From positions 4,833,001-4,897,000 of the forward strand of contig NZ_CP067100.1 in NCBI RefSeq assembly GCF_016616235.1: a stretch of DNA of 64,000 nucleotides. The letters are read 5' to 3'. A model generated the notes under the pieces. It was not told the origin of the DNA, did not search any database, and saw nothing but the letters and a program-made list of their open reading frames with translations. Below, piece after piece: positions 18,820 to 28,191 of this stretch. The DNA comes from Bradyrhizobium diazoefficiens (lineage in GTDB: Bacteria; Pseudomonadota; Alphaproteobacteria; Rhizobiales; Xanthobacteraceae). Each line of letters begins with the position of its first letter. Within the stretch, counting starts at the first letter, position 1. Position numbers and translations under genes: made by a program.

Positions 18820-19647
18820 ATGTGCCGCTGGATCGCATACCGGGGCGAGACAACCTCGTTCGAGCCCTACGTCACCGAGCCCGAGCATTCGCTGGTGGCG
18901 CAGAGCATCCGCTCGCTCCAGTCCACGGCGGGATCGAATGGCGACGGCTTTGGTCTCGGCTGGTACGGCGAGCATCCCGAACCCGGTCTCTATCGCGAGA
19001 CGCGTCCGGCCTGGTCGGATGAAAATCTGCGCTATCTCTGCCGCCATCTGCGCTCGCATCTGTTCTTTGCCCATGTCCGCGCCGCCACGGGCACGGCGGT
19101 GACGCGGCAGAATTGCCATCCCTTCGCCTGCGGCCACTGGATGTTCATGCACAACGGATTCGTCGGCAGCTGGAATCGGCTGCGGCGCAAGGTCGAGGCA
19201 CTGATCCCCGATGCCTATTATCCGTCGCGGCTGGGCACGACCGATTCGGAAGCCGTGTTCCTCGCCATGATGGGCGCGGGTCTCGAGAACGATCCGCTCG
19301 GCGCGACGCGATCCGTGCTGCAAGCTCTCGTCGGCCTCGTCAACGAGGGCACGCTGCGCGAACGGCTGCGCTTCACCAGCGCGATCGCCAACGGCCGGGA
19401 TCTCTATGCGTTCCGGATCGCGGTCAACGACGCCGCGAACACATTGTATTTCCGCGAGGACGGCGGCCAGGTCATCGTCGTATCCGAGCCGTTCGATAAG
19501 GAAACGGACTGGACGGAAGTGCCGCCCAATCACGCCCTGGTCGCGCGCGCGTCCGAAAACGCGAAAATTATTCCGTTCGACCTTGCAATTTCCGGTGGGG
19601 CCGACGCGGAACCCGTCCCTGTCAGGCGGATTGTAGCCCGCAGATAG
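18820..19647 (+). CDS. Class II glutamine amidotransferase-like hydrolase (YafJ/EgtC type)
   Basis: 275 residues beginning MCRWIAYRGE; Cys2 becomes the N-terminal nucleophile after Met removal. Ntn-fold signatures follow: SNGDGFGLGWYG, LFFAHVRAATGTAVTRQNCHPF, WMFMHNGFVG and the TTDSEAVF loop. The family hydrolyses glutamine-type or gamma-glutamyl amides; EgtC in ergothioneine synthesis is one member. An AGGAA site lies 6 nt upstream. Only 17 bp separate it from a YbdK-type gamma-glutamyl ligase, which suggests that the pair makes and trims a gamma-glutamyl product. The substrate is not known. Confidence 0.88.
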   Translation: MCRWIAYRGETTSFEPYVTEPEHSLVAQSIRSLQSTAGSNGDGFGLGWYGEHPEPGLYRETRPAWSDENLRYLCRHLRSHLFFAHVRAATGTAVTRQNCHPFACGHWMFMHNGFVGSWNRLRRKVEALIPDAYYPSRLGTTDSEAVFLAMMGAGLENDPLGATRSVLQALVGLVNEGTLRERLRFTSAIANGRDLYAFRIAVNDAANTLYFREDGGQVIVVSEPFDKETDWTEVPPNHALVARASENAKIIPFDLAISGGADAEPVPVRRIVARR

Positions 19648-19664
19648 CACTCCTGCCGGGCGGC

Positions 19665-20897
19665 ATGATGACAATTGCTTCAGACGTCTTGAAACTGCTG
19701 CGGCTGGATCCCTCCGACGGCGGCCAGCACCTCGTCATTCGCTCGGCCGGTGGACGCGGCAAGGCGGCGGAATACTCGTTCGGCATCGAGGAGGAATATT
19801 TCCTCGCCGACCGCCGCAGCCTGGAGGTCGCGATCCAGACTCCGAACGAGCTGTTCGAATCCGCGAACTGGTCGACCGGCGGCCAGGCCATGCGTGAGAT
19901 GCTGCAATCCCAGCTCGAGGTCGCCACCAACGTTCATGTCGATGTCAATGACGCGCGCGAAGAGCTGAGGTTTCTCCGCCGCGAGGTCGCGAGCGTCGCC
20001 GCGCAGTACGGCTTCGTGATCATGGCCTGCGGCACGCATCCGACCGCGGTCTGGCGCATGTCGCAGCCGACCCCCAAGCCTCGCTACGAGGAGATGATCG
20101 AGGATCTGCGCAGCATCGGCCACCGCAATATGATGTGCGGCATGCATGTGCATGTTCAACTGCCCGATCCCGAGAGGCGGATAGCGGTGATGCGGGCGAT
20201 GCTGCCGCACCTGCCGCTGATCATCGCGTTGTCCGCCTCCTCGCCATTCTGGAATTCCCACAAGACGGGACTGAAGGGCTACCGTCTTGCGGCCTATTCC
20301 GAGCTGCCGCGTACCGGCCTTCCCGAACTGTTCGAGAACAGGCAGGACTACGACGCGTACATCGGCGCTCTGCAGCGCTCCGGAGTGATTCCCGATGAAA
20401 GCCACATCTGGTGGGCGATGCGCCCGTCCATGAAGAATCCGACCCTCGAGCTTCGTGCGCCGGATACCTGCACCCTGGTCGAGGATGCCGTCGCGATTGC
20501 CTCGCTCTATCGCTGCCTGACGCGCCACCTCTACCTGCGGCCGCATCTATCGAAGGAGGTCACGGTGGTCGAACGCGCCATTGCGGTCGAGAATAAATGG
20601 CGTGCCCAGCGCTACGGCACCGATTGCATCTTCGCTTCCAGGGACGGACCGGTCACGATCTCGGAGATGCTCTCCCGAATCATCAACGATACCACCGAGG
20701 ACGCGGATGCATTGGGCTGTGCCGCCGAAATCGCGCATTGCCGCACCATCGTGGACCGCGGCAGCTCGGCTGAATTCCAGCTTCGCGCTTATCGCGAAAA
20801 TGGCGACGACATCGCAGCCGTGTCGCGATGGATCGCTGCATCGACGGTCTTCGGAACAAGCGCGCCCACCGGGCGCAGCGCTCCAGCGCCGTCATAG
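19665..20897 (+). CDS. Carboxylate-amine ligase, GCS2/YbdK family
   Basis: 410 residues. The GCS2 (glutamate-cysteine ligase type 2) fold is shown by SFGIEEEYFLADR, QSQLEVATNVHVD, MCGMHVHVQLPDPERR, LSASSPFWNSHKTGLKGYR and NPTLELRAPDTC. These enzymes join an amine to a gamma-carboxylate using ATP; the E. coli relative has weak gamma-glutamylcysteine ligase activity. It directly follows a class II amidotransferase gene. A 20-residue N-terminal extension precedes the conserved start at about residue 36. Confidence 0.9.
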   Translation: MMTIASDVLKLLRLDPSDGGQHLVIRSAGGRGKAAEYSFGIEEEYFLADRRSLEVAIQTPNELFESANWSTGGQAMREMLQSQLEVATNVHVDVNDAREELRFLRREVASVAAQYGFVIMACGTHPTAVWRMSQPTPKPRYEEMIEDLRSIGHRNMMCGMHVHVQLPDPERRIAVMRAMLPHLPLIIALSASSPFWNSHKTGLKGYRLAAYSELPRTGLPELFENRQDYDAYIGALQRSGVIPDESHIWWAMRPSMKNPTLELRAPDTCTLVEDAVAIASLYRCLTRHLYLRPHLSKEVTVVERAIAVENKWRAQRYGTDCIFASRDGPVTISEMLSRIINDTTEDADALGCAAEIAHCRTIVDRGSSAEFQLRAYRENGDDIAAVSRWIAASTVFGTSAPTGRSAPAPS

Positions 20898-20958
20898 CGC
20901 CTGCGCAAGCCTCGAACGAGAACGTCTTTTTTGAATTGACCGCGCCGTAGGGGAATAC

Positions 20959-21252
20959 ATGACTGACATCACCTGGTGCGCCGGTTGCGGCCACAGCCTG
21001 GTCCCGATCCTGTTCGAGAGCGGCCGCGCGCGGCCCAGCTGGTTCTGGCGCGAAAGCGTCGACGCGCGGACCGTGGAGATGGCGAAATGGGCGGACAGCC
21101 CGACTGGCAAACCAGACAAGACCGCGCCTTACGCCTTTGGATCAGCAGATCCCCGCGTCAAACCCTCGCCACCAGGCGCGGACGGAATACGGCATCCGCA
21201 GTCGGCGAAACAGCAGCACGCAGCTTTCGCGTCGGCCGACGCCGCGGGATGA
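20959..21252 (+). CDS. Possible small CxxC protein
   Basis: 97 codons. The first half (MTDITWCAGCGHSLVPILF ... ESVDARTVEMAKWAD) looks protein-like with a CxxC; the second half looks like read-through. It overlaps the better-supported opposite-strand gene at 21,158-21,466, so the true end or the reality of this gene is doubtful. It could be a truncated gene. No function assigned. Confidence 0.3.
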   Translation: MTDITWCAGCGHSLVPILFESGRARPSWFWRESVDARTVEMAKWADSPTGKPDKTAPYAFGSADPRVKPSPPGADGIRHPQSAKQQHAAFASADAAG

Positions 21253-21466
21253 AGAAGCTGCTCACGACGATCGGCTCCTGATCGCCGAGCGCCGTCCGCT
21301 CCTTCACGAGAAAGCTCATGACCGAGCGCATCTTGATGAGTTCCTGCGCCACGAAGCTGCAATCCTCATCGCGGTTGATCTGCTCATGCACGATCGCTTC
21401 AGCCTCGCGCATGCTGATGCGGAGCGCTCGGATGGTTCTACGGAGTTCGTTGATGCGGTTGTCCAT
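21158..21466 (-). CDS. Small basic coiled-coil protein, unknown function
   Basis: 102 residues from the ATG at 21,466, which has GAGG 5 nt upstream. The N-terminal 70 residues are strongly helical with heptad character (NRINELRRTIRALRISMREAE ... LIKMRSVMSFLVKERTAL). A basic tail (FIPRRRPTRKLR) follows. No known domain recognised; cytoplasmic, possibly nucleic-acid or protein binding. Confidence 0.55.
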   Translation of the reverse strand: MDNRINELRRTIRALRISMREAEAIVHEQINRDEDCSFVAQELIKMRSVMSFLVKERTALGDQEPIVVSSFFIPRRRPTRKLRAAVSPTADAVFRPRLVARV

Positions 21467-21622
21467 GGCTGCCTCTATCTCGGTCGCAGCATAAGAACAG
21501 ACCATGAACATTCCGTCAATAGTTGCGCGACCGGTCTCTCCGCCCTACAGGTCTTGCTCCTTCGCAAATGGTGCTGGTAGTTCCTGAGCGATCGAGATGC
21601 GCCAGGAGTCCCAGCTTCGACC

Positions 21623-22090
21623 GTGAACCGCGACGACGCCAGAACCTGTGGGACCTGCACCGCCTGCTGCGATGGCTGGCTGCAGATCGAGGTGCGCGGG
21701 CACAAGGTGCGCAAAGGGCAACCGTGCCCGTTCAGCGTCGCGCACCGATGTTCGATTTATCCCGAACGCCCGCAACATCCGTGCCGGGAATTCATCTGCG
21801 GTTGGCTGGTCGCGTCGAGCCCGCTGCCGGATTGGATGCGACCGGATCAATCGAGCATGATCATGCTGGCCGCCAATTTCTTCTGGCGCGGCCTGCCGGT
21901 CGATGTCGTGGTGCCAGTCGGCAAGCAACCAAAGAAGAAGGCGCTGGATTGGCTGACCCGATTTTGCGCCGAGAACAGGCGGCTGCTCGTCTACCAGATC
22001 GGCGATGAGTGGTTCGCGTTCGGTCCGCCGGTATTCCAGACCGACATTGCCAGCCGTCTCGCGCACGGCGAATCGCCTTGGGGCGATTGA
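21623..22090 (+). CDS. YkgJ-like CxxCxxCC cysteine-cluster protein
   Basis: 155 residues from a GTG. The cysteine cluster CGTCTACCDGW at the start, then GQPCPFSVAHRCSIYPERP and HPCREFICGW, is the signature of the YkgJ/CxxCxxCC family, thought to bind zinc or an Fe-S cluster. The C-terminal part is a mixed alpha/beta region without known motifs. No good ribosome site is seen, so the exact start is uncertain. Biological role unknown. Confidence 0.75.
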   Translation: MNRDDARTCGTCTACCDGWLQIEVRGHKVRKGQPCPFSVAHRCSIYPERPQHPCREFICGWLVASSPLPDWMRPDQSSMIMLAANFFWRGLPVDVVVPVGKQPKKKALDWLTRFCAENRRLLVYQIGDEWFAFGPPVFQTDIASRLAHGESPWGD

Positions 22091-22327
22091 GCAATCCCGA
22101 AGCCACTTGCCATTTTGACGCCATTTTGACCTGGGGCGGCTTACCGCACCGCAATGGGACAGATCGCCGCATGACCTACTTTATCGGGAATAGTTGCGAT
22201 CAAGACACAGTTGGCCAGAAAGCGCACAGGCCGCCAGCATTCGCGTTGTATATGGCATCTGGCATACAATAGCTTCCGCTTTATCCCGGGCCCATCAGAC
22301 GGTCTGCGGCGATAAAGGGGAAACGAC

Positions 22328-23971
22328 ATGAAGAAGGCCTTTCTGCTTGGAACGGGCTTAGCGGCCCTATGCGCAACAGCCCTCAATCAACCGGTGCGTG
22401 CCGCAACGCTCGATGACGTTGTCGCCCGCCTCGACGCACTCGAGCGCAGCAACGCAAAGCTTGCGAAGGAGAACGCGCAGCTTCGCGAACGCGTCAATCA
22501 CATCCGCGAGCCGAAAGCTGCGGTTGCCGTCGCCGCACCAGCCTCGTCCAAGGGCAACCCTGTCCTGCATGCGGCGGTCGCGCCTTCGCCGGCACCAGCG
22601 CCGGAGCACACTGTCGTCAGCATCGGTGGCGCTCCGCTTTACAGCAAGGCGCCCGGAACCAATCCATTCATCGACAACACCACCGTGACGCTCTACGGCC
22701 ATGTCGATCTCTCGGGCGACATCTTCAATTCCGGCGTTTACGACCAGGGCACCAAGTTCGGCGTCGCCAGCAATCTCACCTATTTCGGCGTTCGCGCGCG
22801 GCACAACCTCGATCCCTACGGCTATCCCGGATGGGCCGCCATCGCGCAATTCGAGTCGCTCGTCGAGGTCGCGGCGGTTCCGACCGAACGTGCAGCGTTC
22901 GGCACCCGCGACAGCTTCCTCGGCATGGAAAGTCCCTGGGGTACGATCAAGGCCGGCAAGGCGGATACGCCCTACAAGAGGGCAACGTCGAAGTTCGATC
23001 CGTTCTCGGCAACGCTCGGCGACTACAACTCGATCATGGGAAATACCGGCGGCGACCTTCGCGCCGAGTTCGATTGGCGCGCAGGTCACGCGATCTGGTA
23101 TGAATCGCCGGTGTGGAACGGCTTCCAGGCTGCCGTCATGATCTCGCCGGGACAGAACACGGCGAAGGACAACAGCGACTACGCGCTCGGCGATTTCAAC
23201 TGCCCGGCCACCTCATCTCGCGGCAGCGGCTCCGGCTTCCCGCTGACGTCGGCGCCGGAAGGCTGCACCGATGGGTCGTACGGCAATCTCTACAGCGCAT
23301 CGCTGACCTACAACCAGGCCGGCTTCACGGGGATCGCGGCCTACGAGTTCCACGAAGGGACCAATCGGACCGGCGATGAGGCGGTGACGCCCCTGAGCAA
23401 TGGCGGCGTTCTGATCGTGCCGCCGGGTGCGGTCGGCATCGCCAACGAGTGGGCTGCGAAAGTTGGCTTGGGCTACAGGTTCAACGACGGGATCGGTAAC
23501 CTCCAGCTGTATGGCATTTACGAGATGCTGCGCCGCGAACATACGGTCGCCGACTTCAACGAGCGTTCGCGCGATGGCTACTTCCTGAGCGCGACCCAGA
23601 CGGTCGACAAATGGGATGTCAGCGCGTCCTGGGCCCACGCCAATGCGTCGCCGGGCTCGCCGGGCACGGGCGTCTTTAACGCCTATCCCGTTCCGGGAGT
23701 CACGGTCTCGGCGCCGGCGGGCGCCGCCGACTTCGCGCTCAACACCCTCGACTCCAGCGCGGACCAATACGCACTCGGCGTGAAGTATCACTTCAGCCCG
23801 TTCGTGAGCTGGTATCTCGTCGGTAGCTATCTGCGCAACGGACCGGGCGCGCACTACTGCCTCGGTGTCAGCGGACATGGCTACGGCGTCTGCGGGCGCG
23901 ATGCCAACAACAACGTTGTTGCGGGCAACAAGGCCGAAGCGGTCACGACCGGCATGACGTTCGACTTCTGA
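22328..23971 (+). CDS. Outer-membrane porin with N-terminal coiled coil
   Basis: 547 residues. Signal peptide (MKKAFLLGTGLAALCATAL), then a coiled coil of about 40 residues (LDALERSNAKLAKENAQLRERV) likely to trimerise or anchor to peptidoglycan, a Pro/Ala linker, and a Gram-negative porin beta-barrel (VTLYGHVDLSGDIF ... LTYFGVRARHNLD ... FLGMESPWGTIKAGK). It ends MTFDF; a terminal Phe is the usual outer-membrane insertion signal. A GGGG ribosome site lies 7 nt before the ATG. Forms diffusion pores; selectivity cannot be read from sequence. Confidence 0.9.
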   Translation: MKKAFLLGTGLAALCATALNQPVRAATLDDVVARLDALERSNAKLAKENAQLRERVNHIREPKAAVAVAAPASSKGNPVLHAAVAPSPAPAPEHTVVSIGGAPLYSKAPGTNPFIDNTTVTLYGHVDLSGDIFNSGVYDQGTKFGVASNLTYFGVRARHNLDPYGYPGWAAIAQFESLVEVAAVPTERAAFGTRDSFLGMESPWGTIKAGKADTPYKRATSKFDPFSATLGDYNSIMGNTGGDLRAEFDWRAGHAIWYESPVWNGFQAAVMISPGQNTAKDNSDYALGDFNCPATSSRGSGSGFPLTSAPEGCTDGSYGNLYSASLTYNQAGFTGIAAYEFHEGTNRTGDEAVTPLSNGGVLIVPPGAVGIANEWAAKVGLGYRFNDGIGNLQLYGIYEMLRREHTVADFNERSRDGYFLSATQTVDKWDVSASWAHANASPGSPGTGVFNAYPVPGVTVSAPAGAADFALNTLDSSADQYALGVKYHFSPFVSWYLVGSYLRNGPGAHYCLGVSGHGYGVCGRDANNNVVAGNKAEAVTTGMTFDF

Positions 23972-24037
23972 ACATTCGGAGTTCGCGGGGCGCCAGTCAT
24001 GGCTCCCCGCAGCCCCAATGGAAGAATTCAGGGCGGC

Positions 24038-25426
24038 CTACTCCGCCGCCTGCCTTATATGGCGCGCGGTCGGGGTGCGCATCGTCACCAGCTCTTCGGC
24101 CGCGGTCGGATGCAGCGCAATCGTCGCGTCGAAATCGGCCTTGGTCGCCTTCATCTTCACTGCGATCGCCACGGCTTGCGTGATCTCGGCGGCGGCGTCG
24201 CCGACGATGTGGCAGCCCAGCACGCGATCGGTCGCGCCGTCGACGACGAGCTTCATCAGCACGCGGGTGTCACGGCCCGACATCGTCGCCTTGATCGGGC
24301 GGAACGTCGTCTTGTAGATGTCGACATGGCTGAACTGCGCACGCGCCTCGGTTTCCGTCAGGCCGACCGTGCCGACCTCCGGCTGCGAGAACACCGCGGT
24401 CGGAATGTGCGCATGATCGACCTGCACCTCGCGCTTGCCAAACACGGTGTCGGCGAAGGCATGGCCCTCGCGGATTGCGACCGGTGTCAGGTTGAAGCGA
24501 TGGGTGACGTCGCCGATCGCATAGATGCTGTCGACCGAGCTCTTGGAGAAATGATCCACCGCGATGCCGCCGTTCCCAGGATTGATGGCAACGCCGGCGT
24601 TCTCGAGGCCGAGATTGGCGACGTTGGGATGGCGGCCGATCGCGAACATGACCTGCTCGGAGGCAAGGCTCGACCCGTTCGACAGATGGGTGGTGAACTC
24701 TTCGCCGTGGCGATCGACCTTTGTCACCGTGCAGCCGGTGAGGATGGTGATGCCCTGCTTCTCCATCTCAGCTCGGACATGGGTGCGGACGTCCTCGTCG
24801 AAGCCGCGCAGGATGTTGTCGCCGCGATAGATTACGGTGACGTCGGAGCCGAAGCCGGCGAAGATGCCGGCAAATTCCAGTGCGATATAGCCGCCGCCCT
24901 GGATCACGATCCGCTTCGGCAGCTTCTTCAGGTGGAACGCCTCGTTGGAGGAGATCACATGCTCGATGCCGGGGATCGAAGCGCCGTGGTTCGGCGCCCC
25001 GCCGGTGGCGATCAAAATGTACTTCGCGGTGATCTTCCTGTCGTTCTCGAGCAGACGGACGGTATGAGCGTCCTCGATCACCGCACGGCTCTTGACGATC
25101 TGCGCGCCCGACTTCTCGACATTGGTCGTGTAGGCCGCCTCCAGCCGCGCGATCTCCTTGTCCTTGTTGGCGATCAGCGTCGGCCAGTCGAAGGTCGCGG
25201 GCGGAACGGTCCAGCCGAAACCGGCGGCGTCCTCGAGCTCGTGACGGAAATGCGAGCCGATCACGAACAGCTTCTTCGGCACGCAGCCGCGGATCACGCA
25301 GGTGCCGCCCATGCGGTACTCTTCCGCGATCGTGACGCGGGCGCCGTGGCCGGCCGCGATGCGGGCGGCACGCACGCCGCCCGAACCACCACCGATGACA
25401 AAGAGGTCGACGTCGAATTCAGCCAT
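24038..25426 (-). CDS. gor: Glutathione-disulfide reductase
   Basis: 462 residues from MAEFDVDLFVIGGGSGGVRAAR. FAD-binding GGGSGG motif, the redox disulfide in GTCVIRGCVPKKL, NADPH-binding domain with IQGGGYIALEFAGIFAGFGSDV, second FAD motif YAIGDVTHRFNLTPVA, and the dimer-interface HPTAAEELVTMRTP with the catalytic His-Glu. Keeps glutathione reduced in the cytoplasm. It lies 46 bp after a DUF2059 gene and rpiA on the same strand, a probable operon. Confidence 0.95.
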   Translation of the reverse strand: MAEFDVDLFVIGGGSGGVRAARIAAGHGARVTIAEEYRMGGTCVIRGCVPKKLFVIGSHFRHELEDAAGFGWTVPPATFDWPTLIANKDKEIARLEAAYTTNVEKSGAQIVKSRAVIEDAHTVRLLENDRKITAKYILIATGGAPNHGASIPGIEHVISSNEAFHLKKLPKRIVIQGGGYIALEFAGIFAGFGSDVTVIYRGDNILRGFDEDVRTHVRAEMEKQGITILTGCTVTKVDRHGEEFTTHLSNGSSLASEQVMFAIGRHPNVANLGLENAGVAINPGNGGIAVDHFSKSSVDSIYAIGDVTHRFNLTPVAIREGHAFADTVFGKREVQVDHAHIPTAVFSQPEVGTVGLTETEARAQFSHVDIYKTTFRPIKATMSGRDTRVLMKLVVDGATDRVLGCHIVGDAAAEITQAVAIAVKMKATKADFDATIALHPTAAEELVTMRTPTARHIRQAAE

Positions 25427-25472
25427 TGTCCACTCCGACCTCTTCAAGGAATACCTGGACAGATAGGTATGG

Positions 25473-25991
25473 TCAGATTTCCTTGCCGCGCTTGCGCATC
25501 TCGGCGCGGAAGGCGCCCATTACGGTCTCGGAGAAGTTCTGGGCCCAGGAGTTCATGAAAGCCATGCTGAGACCGATGGCGCGCGGCTCGGCCTCGATCA
25601 GCTTCTTGCCCAGCGGCGACTTGTAGAAGGTGACGAGATCCTTCAGCTCCTGCTCGGTGAACTCGCTGGCATAGATCTGCGCCATGCCCTCGCCGATCTC
25701 GTTCTGGCGGCCTTGAAGCTGCTGGGCGACGATCGGGGCGACCTCGTTGAGGTCCTTCTGGTAGTTCAGGTTCTGTTGGGTCAGCGCGATCTTGGTCTTC
25801 TCGACCAGGCCGGGCACGGCACCGGCATACATCGCGCCGGCGTTCTTGATCTGCAAAATCTCCTTGGCCGCCGCGATCGCCGCGGGCGAGGCTTTCGGCG
25901 GAGCGCCCTGCTGCGCGATGGCCGGGGCGGCCGAAAGCACCAATCCCACAGCGAGGGCCGCCGCCGGCAACAACTTCAAAACGCTCTTCAT
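25473..25991 (-). CDS. DUF2059 periplasmic protein
   Basis: 172 residues with a signal peptide ending at AIAQ and a helical C-terminal DUF2059 segment (YASEFTEQELKDLVTFYKSPLGKKLIEAEP), characteristic of the family. Function unknown; periplasmic. Starts 2 bp after rpiA ends, so it is almost certainly co-transcribed with it. Confidence 0.9.
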   Translation of the reverse strand: MKSVLKLLPAAALAVGLVLSAAPAIAQQGAPPKASPAAIAAAKEILQIKNAGAMYAGAVPGLVEKTKIALTQQNLNYQKDLNEVAPIVAQQLQGRQNEIGEGMAQIYASEFTEQELKDLVTFYKSPLGKKLIEAEPRAIGLSMAFMNSWAQNFSETVMGAFRAEMRKRGKEI

Positions 25992-25993
25992 TC

Positions 25994-26713
25994 CTAGTCT
26001 CCTTTCGGCTTTCGCCGTTCAATCACGCGAATTCCCTCGCCACCCGCCAGAACGGCCGAGCTGGCCAAGCCGATGAACAAGCCGTGCTCGACCACGCCGG
26101 GGATCGCGCTCAGCGCCTTGGCGAGGCTGGGCGGATCCACAATACGTCCGAGCTGGGCATCGACGATCCAGTGGCCGCCATCGGTGACGAAAACGTGGCC
26201 ATCCTTGTCCCCGCCCTTGGCCTTGCGGACCGCCATTTGCCCTGAAACGCCGCAGTCCGCAAATGCCGTCTCGATCGCCCGGCGCGTCGCGCCGAGCCCG
26301 AACGGAATGACCTCGACCGGCAGCGGAAACTTGCCCAGCGTCGGCACCCATTTGCTGTCGTCGGCAATCACGATCATGCGATCCGAGGCAGCCGCCACGA
26401 TCTTCTCGCGCAGCAGCGCGCCGCCGCCGCCCTTGATCAGGTTGAAGTCGGGATCGATCTCGTCGGCACCGTCGACGGTGAGGTCGAGATGGTCGATCTC
26501 GTCGAGCGTGGTCAGCGGCACGCCGCAGCGGATCGCGTCGAGGCGCGTCGCCTCGGAGGTCGGCACGCCGATCACCTTGAGTCCGGCTGCGACGCGCTCG
26601 CCGAGCAGCTCGACGAAATGCCTTGCGGTCGAGCCGGTCCCGAGCCCGAGCTGCATGCCGTCACGCACCTCCTCGAGCGCGCGCGCCGCAGCCTGCCGCT
26701 TCAACTGGTCCAT
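25994..26713 (-). CDS. rpiA: Ribose-5-phosphate isomerase A
   Basis: Interconverts ribose 5-phosphate and ribulose 5-phosphate in the pentose phosphate pathway. About 239 residues. Motifs: [17 protein letters not shown] (phosphate loop), [31 protein letters not shown] with the catalytic Asp/Glu/Lys set. ATG at 26,713 preferred over an in-frame TTG two codons earlier. First gene of rpiA-DUF2059-gor; divergent from gph. Confidence 0.95.
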   Translation of the reverse strand: MDQLKRQAAARALEEVRDGMQLGLGTGSTARHFVELLGERVAAGLKVIGVPTSEATRLDAIRCGVPLTTLDEIDHLDLTVDGADEIDPDFNLIKGGGGALLREKIVAAASDRMIVIADDSKWVPTLGKFPLPVEVIPFGLGATRRAIETAFADCGVSGQMAVRKAKGGDKDGHVFVTDGGHWIVDAQLGRIVDPPSLAKALSAIPGVVEHGLFIGLASSAVLAGGEGIRVIERRKPKGD

Positions 26714-26867
26714 ATCCAAAATGCGCCCGCCTCTCGATCAGGGGTGTTTGCGGCGGCCTATGTAGCCTCGTTTGTCGCGCCGGAATAGGCCTCTGGGCCG
26801 ATCTTATAAGGTGAACTTATGGCTCCGGCCCTTGCGCCGATCCGGCCGGCCCGATAGCGCTTGGACC

Positions 26868-27542
26868 ATGATCTCCCCTTACACCCTCGTTTTCGATCTC
26901 GACGGCACGCTTGTGGACACGGCGCCCGACCTGATCACCGCGCTGAACCACGTACTCGACCGCGAAGGGCTGCCGCCGGTGCCGATGGCCTCGGCCCGCA
27001 ACATGATCGGCGCCGGCGCCCGCAAGCTGATCGAGCGGGGGCTGGAGGCCGAGGGCCGCAGCGTCACGCCCGCGGAGATGGACCGGATGACGGCGGATTT
27101 CATCGGCTATTATGCCGACCACATCGCAGTCGAATCCCGGCCGTTCGAGGGGCTCGAAGCCGCACTCGACCAGTTTGCCGCCCAGGGCCATCGCCTTGCG
27201 GTCTGCACCAACAAGCTGGAATGGCTATCCAAGAGGCTTTTGGACCAACTCGGCCTGACCCGCCACTTCGCCGCGATCTGCGGCGCCGACACTTTCGGGG
27301 TCCAGAAGCCGGATCCGACCATTTTCCGCGAGACGGTGGCGCGCGCCGGCGGAGAGGTCAAAGCGTCGATCATGGTCGGCGATGCCGGAACCGATGTCGG
27401 CGTCGCCCGCCGCGCCGGGGTTCCCGTGATCGGGGTCAGTTTCGGCTACACGGACGTGCCGATCGCCGAACTGAAGCCCGACCGGCTGATCCATCACATG
27501 CGTGACCTGCCGGCTGCCGCCCGCAGCCTGATGACGGCCTAG
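26868..27542 (+). CDS. gph: Phosphoglycolate phosphatase (HAD family)
   Basis: 224 residues from MISPYTLVFDLDGTLVDTAPD. The HAD motifs I (DLDGT), II (VCTNK), III (Lys in FGVQKPDP) and IV (VGDAGTDVGVARRAG) are complete, with a helical cap domain of about 75 residues. Removes phosphate from 2-phosphoglycolate made by Rubisco oxygenation or DNA repair. Divergent from rpiA with a 154-bp gap. Related HAD phosphatases could act on other substrates, but motif order fits Gph. Confidence 0.87.
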   Translation: MISPYTLVFDLDGTLVDTAPDLITALNHVLDREGLPPVPMASARNMIGAGARKLIERGLEAEGRSVTPAEMDRMTADFIGYYADHIAVESRPFEGLEAALDQFAAQGHRLAVCTNKLEWLSKRLLDQLGLTRHFAAICGADTFGVQKPDPTIFRETVARAGGEVKASIMVGDAGTDVGVARRAGVPVIGVSFGYTDVPIAELKPDRLIHHMRDLPAAARSLMTA

Positions 27543-27589
27543 GACCATAAACTCCTGAAATAACTTGGGTTATTCTCCGGAACCCTGCG

Positions 27590-27605
27590 TTAACCATTTA
27601 TTAAC
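27590..27605. promoter_or_regulatory. CtrA box (TTAA-N7-TTAAC)
   Basis: TTAACCATTTATTAAC matches the CtrA full-site consensus TTAA-N7-TTAAC exactly. It is 86 bp upstream of the lipoprotein gene at 27,691. CtrA is the alphaproteobacterial cell-cycle master regulator; control of this gene by CtrA is inferred from the site. Confidence 0.6.
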
Positions 27606-27690
27606 TATGCGCCGCCCGCCGGTTGCCTGCCCTCAGCGACCCTCATAAGGTCCGGTCGGGGTATGTGGCGGTTCGTCGCAGCAGAAGTGG

Positions 27691-28191
27691 ATGGTTATGC
27701 GTCGTGTCATCGCGATTGCGTTAGCGGGAGCGAGCCTCCTGGGGGCAGCAAGTCTCGGTGGCTGCTCCTCAATGTCTTGGGACATGTTCAAATCGGCCCC
27801 GCCGACCGTCCAGGTCCGGCTCGAATCCAATCCGCCGGGCGCTGACGCCACGACCTCGCTCGGGCCGGGCTGCAAAACCCCCTGCTCGGTCTCGGTTCCC
27901 GCCCCTGATGCGCCGTTCACGGTCGCTTTCGCCCTGCCAAAATACCAGCCGGCCAGCGTGCCGGTGAACATGATCAAGAATCCCGGCGATTTCACCACAC
28001 CCGCCTCGGTCACGACCGATCCGAATCCGGTATTCGCCGAACTTCAGCCGGCGGTGCCGCCCAAGCCGGTGAGGAAGCCGCACCGGCCGAAGAAGCCAAA
28101 ATCGGCTGCAGCGGCGCCTGCCGTGGCACCGGCCGATGCTGCACCTGCCGCGGGCTCGCCGTTCCCCGATCCGAGCGCAGGCAAGCGCTGA
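27691..28191 (+). CDS. PEGA-like envelope lipoprotein
   Basis: 166 residues. A lipoprotein signal with lipobox LGGC (Cys at about 25) is followed by a PEGA-like beta domain (VQVRLESNPPGADATTSLGPGCKTPCSVSVPAPDAPFTVAFALPKYQPASVPV). A Lys/Pro/Ala-rich tail (KPHRPKKPKSAAAAP) may reach the peptidoglycan. Start is MVMRR; the second Met two codons on is equally possible. The upstream CtrA box suggests cell-cycle timing. Confidence 0.8.
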   Translation: MVMRRVIAIALAGASLLGAASLGGCSSMSWDMFKSAPPTVQVRLESNPPGADATTSLGPGCKTPCSVSVPAPDAPFTVAFALPKYQPASVPVNMIKNPGDFTTPASVTTDPNPVFAELQPAVPPKPVRKPHRPKKPKSAAAAPAVAPADAAPAAGSPFPDPSAGKR

